A stretch of 64,000 bases of DNA from Sphingobacterium sp. CZ-2 (GTDB lineage Bacteria > Bacteroidota > Bacteroidia > Sphingobacteriales > Sphingobacteriaceae), in NCBI RefSeq assembly GCF_004526235.1, contig NZ_CP038159.1, positions 682,001 through 746,000 of the forward strand, written 5' to 3'. Within the stretch, counting starts at the first letter, position 1. Each line of letters begins with the position of its first letter. A model generated the notes under the pieces. That model ran no database searches. It had not been told where the DNA came from and saw only the letters and a program-made list of their open reading frames with translations. The position numbers were made by a program, and so were the translations under genes. Shown one piece after another: positions 59,485-64,000 of the stretch.

Positions 59485-60336
59485 ATGACAAAAACCCGCA
59501 AAACAGTCAAGAAAAAAATAACCCCAGATAAACAAGATCAGCGTAAATTACTGATTTGGAGTATTGTTCTGCCTGCAGTTTTTGTCTTAGTGATTTTTGG
59601 TATCCAACACCGGGCTGGAATTGCCTATTTATGGGTAAAATGGTTCGAAAAGGAAAAGATCAGCCAAGAAGATAATGGAAAATATGATGTCAGGAATATA
59701 GAATTAATGCGGAGGCATGATGATAAAATCTACGGCATTGATGTATCGCAATATCAGGGAACTATTTTCTGGGATCAAGTCCTGACAATTAACGATGAGT
59801 TTCCGATTGATTTTATCTTCGTTCGTGCGACGATGGGCGAAAAAGCAAAAGACTCCAAATTTAAATCCAATTGGAAGTCCATTAAAGATAAGAACAAACT
59901 CCGAGGAGCTTACCATTATTTTAGACCGAATGAAAACTCCATTAAACAGGCCAATAATTTTATTCGAACTGTAAAGTTGGAACCCGGTGATCTTCCACCA
60001 GTTTTAGATATAGAAGAAATGCCTAGAAATCAATCCATGGATAGTTTAAAGGTAGGACTGAAACGTTGGTTGTTGCAGGTAGAAAAACATTTCCAGGTAA
60101 AACCTGTTCTTTATTCGGGAGATAAATATTTTGCAGATTTTTTAGAAAAGGAATTTGCTGACTATACCCTTTGGATTGCCAATTATAATTTTTGGGTTGA
60201 AAAACCTAAAAAACATTGGAATATATGGCAGTTCTCCGAAAAAGGAACTGTTAATGGAATAAAAGGACCAGTTGATCTTAATATGTTCAATGGAGATATT
60301 GAAGAATTGGAGGAGTTATGTCTTCCTTTAAATTAA
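59485..60336 (+). CDS. GH25 family lysozyme with membrane anchor
   Basis: A 283-residue GH25 (Chalaropsis-type) muramidase, cleaving the MurNAc-GlcNAc bond of peptidoglycan. The ATG at 59485 (MTKTRKTVKKKITPDKQD) is used rather than a TTG twelve codons upstream. One helix at about 25-42 (WSIVLPAVFVLVIFGI) would anchor it, with the catalytic domain outside the membrane. YGIDVSQYQGTIFWDQV gives the first Asp and LPPVLDIEEMPRNQ the catalytic Asp/Glu. AYHYFRPN and LWIANYNFWV, and NIWQFSEKGTVNGIKGPVDL, complete the family motifs. Probably wall remodelling; no phage neighbours are seen. Confidence 0.93.
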   Translation: MTKTRKTVKKKITPDKQDQRKLLIWSIVLPAVFVLVIFGIQHRAGIAYLWVKWFEKEKISQEDNGKYDVRNIELMRRHDDKIYGIDVSQYQGTIFWDQVLTINDEFPIDFIFVRATMGEKAKDSKFKSNWKSIKDKNKLRGAYHYFRPNENSIKQANNFIRTVKLEPGDLPPVLDIEEMPRNQSMDSLKVGLKRWLLQVEKHFQVKPVLYSGDKYFADFLEKEFADYTLWIANYNFWVEKPKKHWNIWQFSEKGTVNGIKGPVDLNMFNGDIEELEELCLPLN

Positions 60337-60364
60337 ATAAATTATTCTCTTTAAATAAATAATA

Positions 60365-60667
60365 ATGGCATCGTTCAACGAAATAATACAACGTAACGCA
60401 TTGGTTTTAGTTGATTTCTCAGCAGCATGGTGTGGCCCTTGTCAGATATTGGCACCCATCCTTCAAGAAGTTAAGGCAGAATTGGGAGATAAATTAAGCA
60501 TAATCAAAATTGATGTGGACAAAAACCAAGCTGTAGCTGCAAAATTCCAGGTACAAGGGGTACCTACTTTAATCCTATATAAAAATGGAACCCAAGTTTG
60601 GAGGCAAAGTGGACTACAGCAAAAAAGTGAACTGATTAAATTAATCAATTCTTTCAGCACAAATTAA
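60365..60667 (+). CDS. trxA: Thioredoxin
   Basis: A 100-residue classical thioredoxin with C23 and C26 in the AWCGPC active site, the conserved DFSA strand before it, IKIDVDKNQAVAAKFQVQGV and the cis-Pro in GVPTLILYKNG. Cytoplasmic disulphide reductase. It lacks any signal peptide or fusion and is the normal size. It follows the lysozyme gene by 28 bp with the same strand. The name trxA is by family; the genome may encode other thioredoxins. Confidence 0.94.
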   Translation: MASFNEIIQRNALVLVDFSAAWCGPCQILAPILQEVKAELGDKLSIIKIDVDKNQAVAAKFQVQGVPTLILYKNGTQVWRQSGLQQKSELIKLINSFSTN

Positions 60668-60761
60668 TCATCTTATAGCCTGAATAACCAATTCTGAGTT
60701 AATCCAATATCTGTATAGCTATATAAGGACAAGACAGACAAGACATATTTTGTCTTCATGT

Positions 60762-60844
60762 TGCAAGTGAGATGTAAGTAAGGTGTAAGTGAGGTGTAAG
60801 TGCTAAAACACACTTATAGGATACTTAAACCTCACTTAAAATAC
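60762..60844. repeat. 11-bp-phased AAGT motif array with inverted half, copy B
   Basis: Four consecutive 11-mers TGCAAGTGAGA, TGTAAGTAAGG, TGTAAGTGAGG and TGTAAGTGCTA (60762-60805) have AAGT cores at 60765, 60776, 60787 and 60798. Three inverted units follow with ACTT at 60812, 60823 and 60834, again exactly 11 apart. Upstream, GACAAGACA is repeated at 60728-60745. The array lies between converging trxA (+) and the CNNM/CBS gene (-). It resembles copy A at 13981. The phase of one DNA turn suggests side-by-side binding of a protein; inference only. Confidence 0.75.
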
Positions 60845-60867
60845 AGATCCATAATGAACCAAATAAG

Positions 60868-60909
60868 TCAAGGCTAAGAAAATAATTGGTATTATTTCCT
60901 TAGCCTTGA
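60868..60909. terminator. Long bidirectional hairpin terminator
   Basis: TCAAGGCTAAGAAAATAAT pairs with ATTATTTCCTTAGCCTTGA across a 4-base loop, an 18-19 bp stem with one mismatch, followed by a T-rich tract. It lies 47 bp from the stop of the converging CNNM/CBS gene. Confidence 0.85.
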
Positions 60910-60955
60910 AGAATTATTTTTAGCGTATGAAATTGTAATAATTAATATAGAATTA

Positions 60956-62275
60956 TTAGTCTATGTTATAAGTTTCATCCTGAGGAGGATTCAATGCCTT
61001 TAAAATCAATTTATCGATCCGGTGACCATCCATATCCAGCACCTCAAATTCCAGGTTTTTATAAACCACTTTCTCGCCTTCTTCTGGAATGTGATCCAAC
61101 AATAAAAACACTAGGCCAGCTACTGTAGTTAAATTACCTATCTCATCCTCATCGTCTTCAGAAAGGTCAAGGTTGAATAATTCAATAAAATCACTTAATT
61201 GATAAGAACCATCAATGACAAACGAGCCATCTTCCCGTTTTCTGATCGTTTTCTTTTCTTCATTTTCAGGAGAATCAAAACCACCAACTAAGGAAGCTAC
61301 AATATCCGTCATGGTGATGATACCTTGCGGACTACCGTATTCATCCACAACTGCGGCCTGTAAAACTTTAGAAGTTTTCAGTGTTTGCAAGACATTATAT
61401 GCATACGTATTCTCGTTTACAAATGGGATAGGGTGCAATATCTTCGTAAGATCAGGCTCTCTTCCACTCAAATATTCCTTAAACAAAGTTTTTACATGAA
61501 CCAATCCGATCACATGGTCAAAATTCCCGTTACAAACAGGATATTCGGTATGTTCATCAGCCAAAATAAAGGCTTTATTCTCTTCAAAAGACCTTTGTAT
61601 ATCCAAATAAGTTATTTTACTTCGGTGAACCATAAGATTTATGGCTTTTTTGTCACCTAAGCTAAGTACGCGGTCCACCATGTCATGTTCGATACCTTCA
61701 ATTACACCACTATCAACGCCTTCATCTACCAAAGCTTTGATTTCTTCTTCAGTAACCGTATTGCTTCCGGATTTGATATTGAATAATTTGACAATAAAAT
61801 CAGTAGATACACTTAGTAACCATACAAAAGGTTTAACTATGGTACTTAGAATAGACATAGGTACCGCAATAAAGGAAGCATATTTCTCCGGAATTGCCAT
61901 TCCTATGCGCTTAGGTACCAATTCTCCAATGACAAGGGATAAATAGGTGATGATCAGAACCACTAGAATAACCGATATTTGGTTGGAATATGCGGATAAT
62001 GCTGGAATCTGATTCAATTGATCAGCAATAAAGGTTGAAATAGTACCACCCGAGAAAAAACCCGTTAATATTCCGATAAGGGTAATTCCAATCTGTACGG
62101 TAGAAAGAAAGTTGTTGGGATTCTCTTTAAGTTGCAATGCTGCACGAGCACCATTATTTTTTTCACTTTGAGCAGCGAGTCGGGCTCTTCGACTGGAGAC
62201 GATAGCAATCTCTGAAGCTGATAAAATTCCGTTTAATACAATTAAGACAAGTATAATAATAATTTCCGTGACCAT
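60956..62275 (-). CDS. CNNM/CBS-domain membrane protein (hemolysin C/CorC family)
   Basis: A 439-residue membrane protein. A CNNM-type transmembrane domain covers residues 1-160, starting VTEIIIILVLIVLNGILSAS and including SEIAIVSSRRARL, the usual small-residue metal site region, and LVIGELVPKRIGMAIPEKYA. Two CBS domains follow (about 205-325; VMVHRSKITYLDI-like LMVHRSKITYLDIQRS, VVDEYGSPQGIITMTDIVAS), and a C-terminal CorC/HlyC transporter-associated domain (about 345-430) ends the protein. Characterised relatives transport Mg2+ or Na+/Mg2+. Gene alone on the minus strand, ending at the 60868 hairpin. Confidence 0.93.
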   Translation of the reverse strand: MVTEIIIILVLIVLNGILSASEIAIVSSRRARLAAQSEKNNGARAALQLKENPNNFLSTVQIGITLIGILTGFFSGGTISTFIADQLNQIPALSAYSNQISVILVVLIITYLSLVIGELVPKRIGMAIPEKYASFIAVPMSILSTIVKPFVWLLSVSTDFIVKLFNIKSGSNTVTEEEIKALVDEGVDSGVIEGIEHDMVDRVLSLGDKKAINLMVHRSKITYLDIQRSFEENKAFILADEHTEYPVCNGNFDHVIGLVHVKTLFKEYLSGREPDLTKILHPIPFVNENTYAYNVLQTLKTSKVLQAAVVDEYGSPQGIITMTDIVASLVGGFDSPENEEKKTIRKREDGSFVIDGSYQLSDFIELFNLDLSEDDEDEIGNLTTVAGLVFLLLDHIPEEGEKVVYKNLEFEVLDMDGHRIDKLILKALNPPQDETYNID

Positions 62276-62410
62276 ATAGGGGGTTGAACGATATATAAGC
62301 CCAAATTACGAAAAATATAGGTAAAAAATCATGCAACCGTTTGATTGAAAAAAATATTTTATTAATTGGGTCCTTATGATGATATTGCGTTTACTTACAT
62401 AGAATTATGA

Positions 62411-63541
62411 ATGAAAAGTGAAGTAATGTCAACCAAAGAAACTGAAAAGAGCATTTTATCGGCACAAAAATTTGAACTTAACGGGGAAGTGATTTCCGCT
62501 GTTCCGTTTGGTTCAGGCCATATCAACGATACATTTAAAATAACCACCGACGCAGCTAATAATAACCTTTACCTATTACAGCGTATAAATCATCATATAT
62601 TTACCAATGTGGATGGTTTGATGAATAATATAGAAGCTGTATGTAATCACCTTAAAGCAAAATTGGCACATCTTGGCGAAGATGAAGTGTTGAAGAGAAC
62701 AATGACTTTGGTGCCAACTAGGGATGGAAAAAAATATGTAAAGGATGAAGCGGGAGACTATTGGCGGGTTTTCTTATTGATACCAGAAACAAGGAGCTAT
62801 GACATTTTGGAAACTACTTCTCAGGCATATTCGGGTGGAATGGCATTTGGCCAATTTCAAAAACAGTTAAGTGACCTTGACCCTAAAAAAATTGTAGAAA
62901 TACTTCCTAACTTTCATAATATCGAATTCAGGTTGACGAACCTACGTAATGCCATTGCAAAAGATCCGGTTAAAAGGGTTGAAAAAGTTCAAGATCTATT
63001 GGATTATATTTTCGAACGAGAAGATAAAATGCGTACCATTTTAGAAATGGGTCGTGCGAATAGATTACCTGTTCGAATAACGCATAATGATACGAAATTC
63101 AATAATGTTCTATTGGATAAGGACGATAATGTGCAATGTGTTATTGACTTGGATACGGTAATGCCGGGTTATGTGGCATATGACTTTGGCGATGCTATCC
63201 GTACTATCATCAATTCAGCTGCAGAGGACGAGGCTGACTTGGACAAAGTGGTTCTGAACATCCCTTTATTTCAATCTTTCACATCAGGTTATTTGTCGGA
63301 AGCTAAAGATTTCCTAACTGATGAAGAAGTTGATTCTTTAATTTATGCGGTACATTTGCTACCTTACATGCAAGCTGTTAGATTCTTGACCGATTATATT
63401 GATGGCGATACGTATTATAAAATTGCGTACGATGAACATAACTTGGTTAGAACAAAAGCACAATTGAAATTAGTGCAGGAGTTGGAAGCAAATCATGCCA
63501 AATTAACCGAGATTTTAGCAGAAAATCTTTTAAGTAAATAA
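62411..63541 (+). CDS. APH-family kinase resembling N-acetylhexosamine 1-kinase (NahK/LnpB)
   Basis: A 376-residue protein-kinase-like phosphotransferase. FGSGHINDTFKITT forms the nucleotide loop, LLQRINHHIFTNVDGLMNNI is the Lys-replacing strand and helix, RITHNDTKFNNVLLDKDD is the Brenner motif with catalytic Asp, and VIDLDTVMPGYVAYDFGDAI gives the metal-binding Asp. From memory these segments track closely with bifidobacterial NahK, which phosphorylates GlcNAc/GalNAc at C1, rather than with aminoglycoside kinases. A role in amino-sugar salvage is therefore likely but unproven. The CBM9-like gene starts 1 bp after its stop. An in-frame ATG six codons later is an alternative start. Confidence 0.82.
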   Translation: MKSEVMSTKETEKSILSAQKFELNGEVISAVPFGSGHINDTFKITTDAANNNLYLLQRINHHIFTNVDGLMNNIEAVCNHLKAKLAHLGEDEVLKRTMTLVPTRDGKKYVKDEAGDYWRVFLLIPETRSYDILETTSQAYSGGMAFGQFQKQLSDLDPKKIVEILPNFHNIEFRLTNLRNAIAKDPVKRVEKVQDLLDYIFEREDKMRTILEMGRANRLPVRITHNDTKFNNVLLDKDDNVQCVIDLDTVMPGYVAYDFGDAIRTIINSAAEDEADLDKVVLNIPLFQSFTSGYLSEAKDFLTDEEVDSLIYAVHLLPYMQAVRFLTDYIDGDTYYKIAYDEHNLVRTKAQLKLVQELEANHAKLTEILAENLLSK

Positions 63542-63542
63542 G

Positions 63543-64000
63543 ATGAAGCATTTAGAAGTAAGCGAGATTGATTTGACCCATATCCAGCAAGATTATCATA
63601 GTATTGCGCAAGCAATGAGTGAAATCAGTTGGCAAGGTATATCAGAGGCTTCCTGGAAGGAAGATTATCCGTATATCCCGAAAGTGAGGTTTCAGATCGC
63701 TTATTCTAAATCGCATATTATCCTCCATTATGATGTGGAAGAGGAATTTGTAAAAGGACAATTTATTAGGCCGAATGAGAATGTGTGGGAGGATAGTTGT
63801 GTGGAGTTCTTCATTTCATTGGATGAAAGAAAAAATTATTACAATTTTGAATTCAATGTTTTGGGAACTGGCTTGATCGGTTATGGTCCAGCAGTAAAGG
63901 CTAAACGAAATCGTTTGTCTTCGGAAGAAATCTTAAGAGTAGATACTTATAGTAATATTCGTACCTTGAATACGGCGAAAACCTGGCAAGAGATTTTGGT
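63543..64000 (+). CDS. Carbohydrate-binding family 9-like protein, 3'-truncated by window edge
   Basis: Open from the ATG at 63543 (MKHLEVSEIDLTHIQQDYHS) to the window end, 152 complete codons visible. The region WQGISEASWKEDYPYIPKVR, then FQIAYSKSHIILHYDVEEEF, VWEDSCVEFFISLDERKNYY and NFEFNVLGTGLIGYGPAVKA is typical of CBM9-like beta-sandwich domains found in Bacteroidota. No signal peptide is seen at the N-terminus, so it may be cytoplasmic, which fits the adjacent sugar kinase. Function unknown. Almost certainly co-transcribed with the kinase. Confidence 0.8.
   Translation, partial: MKHLEVSEIDLTHIQQDYHSIAQAMSEISWQGISEASWKEDYPYIPKVRFQIAYSKSHIILHYDVEEEFVKGQFIRPNENVWEDSCVEFFISLDERKNYYNFEFNVLGTGLIGYGPAVKAKRNRLSSEEILRVDTYSNIRTLNTAKTWQEIL

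Noticed and set aside
58552-60336. Prophage remnant suggested by the GH25 lysozyme
   Set aside because: No other phage gene is nearby and the lysozyme has a membrane anchor, which suits a housekeeping wall enzyme.
60762-60844. CRISPR array
   Set aside because: The repeat period is only 11 bp, there are no spacers, and no cas genes are in the window.

Overview
The window looks like a chromosomal segment of a Bacteroidota, most likely a Sphingobacteriaceae member (Sphingobacterium- or Pedobacter-like). The signs are a type III glutamine synthetase, TAnnTTTG-type -7 promoter boxes, little use of Shine-Dalgarno sites, a fimbrillin-like lipoprotein, and a Wza/Wzc-type polysaccharide exporter with a Tyr-rich kinase tail. 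The assignment rests on family recognition only; no database search was possible.

Layout. (1) 1-10074: nitrogen assimilation, with gltB (5' end outside the window), gltD and a type III glutamine synthetase. Between them lie rdgB, a lone 5S rRNA with its terminator, and a 5'-truncated IS110-type transposase that sits where 23S and 16S rRNA would be expected. (2) 10264-19487: an S9 peptidase, a SIMPL protein, and a minus-strand run of a TonB receptor, an Omp85-like protein, a duplicated His-containing protein and a PLP enzyme. (3) 19551-28043: a pseudouridine synthase with a leaderless-looking promoter, a class IV aminotransferase, YceI, a fimbrillin-like lipoprotein preceded by a 58-residue small gene, a helical-repeat protein, a SUFU protein, an ABC1 kinase and a small HAD hydrolase. 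(4) 28332-58481: one long plus-strand surface-polysaccharide locus. (5) 58552-64000: bestrophin, GH25 lysozyme, thioredoxin, a CNNM/CBS protein, a sugar-kinase-like protein and the start of a CBM9-like protein.

How the polysaccharide locus should work. A WecA/MraY-type enzyme loads the first sugar phosphate on undecaprenyl phosphate. About a dozen glycosyltransferases (GT2, GT4, GT8, GT14 and capsule-type) extend the unit. A DegT aminotransferase and a PglD-like acyltransferase make an N-acylated amino sugar, and two membrane acyltransferases can decorate the glycan. An ABC exporter of the flippase type and a Wzy-like polymerase follow, and a Wza-like lipoprotein and Wzc-like tyrosine kinase export the product. 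No MATE-type Wzx is present. The middle is very A+T-rich, and composition changes abruptly inside the first glycosyltransferase gene near 30840.

The most unusual block is 50857-55272: a Ser/His signal-peptidase-like protein, a PqqD-like protein, a nucleotidyltransferase, an ABC exporter and an HprK-like kinase, tightly packed just before the wza/wzc-like genes. Apart from the peptidase this resembles the accessory set of some RiPP (lasso peptide) clusters, but with no visible precursor or cyclase and inside a glycan locus. It is my main candidate for a poorly described system.

Non-coding structure is also notable. Two arrays of 11-bp-phased AAGT motifs and three copies of a nested palindromic repeat all lie between convergent gene ends.
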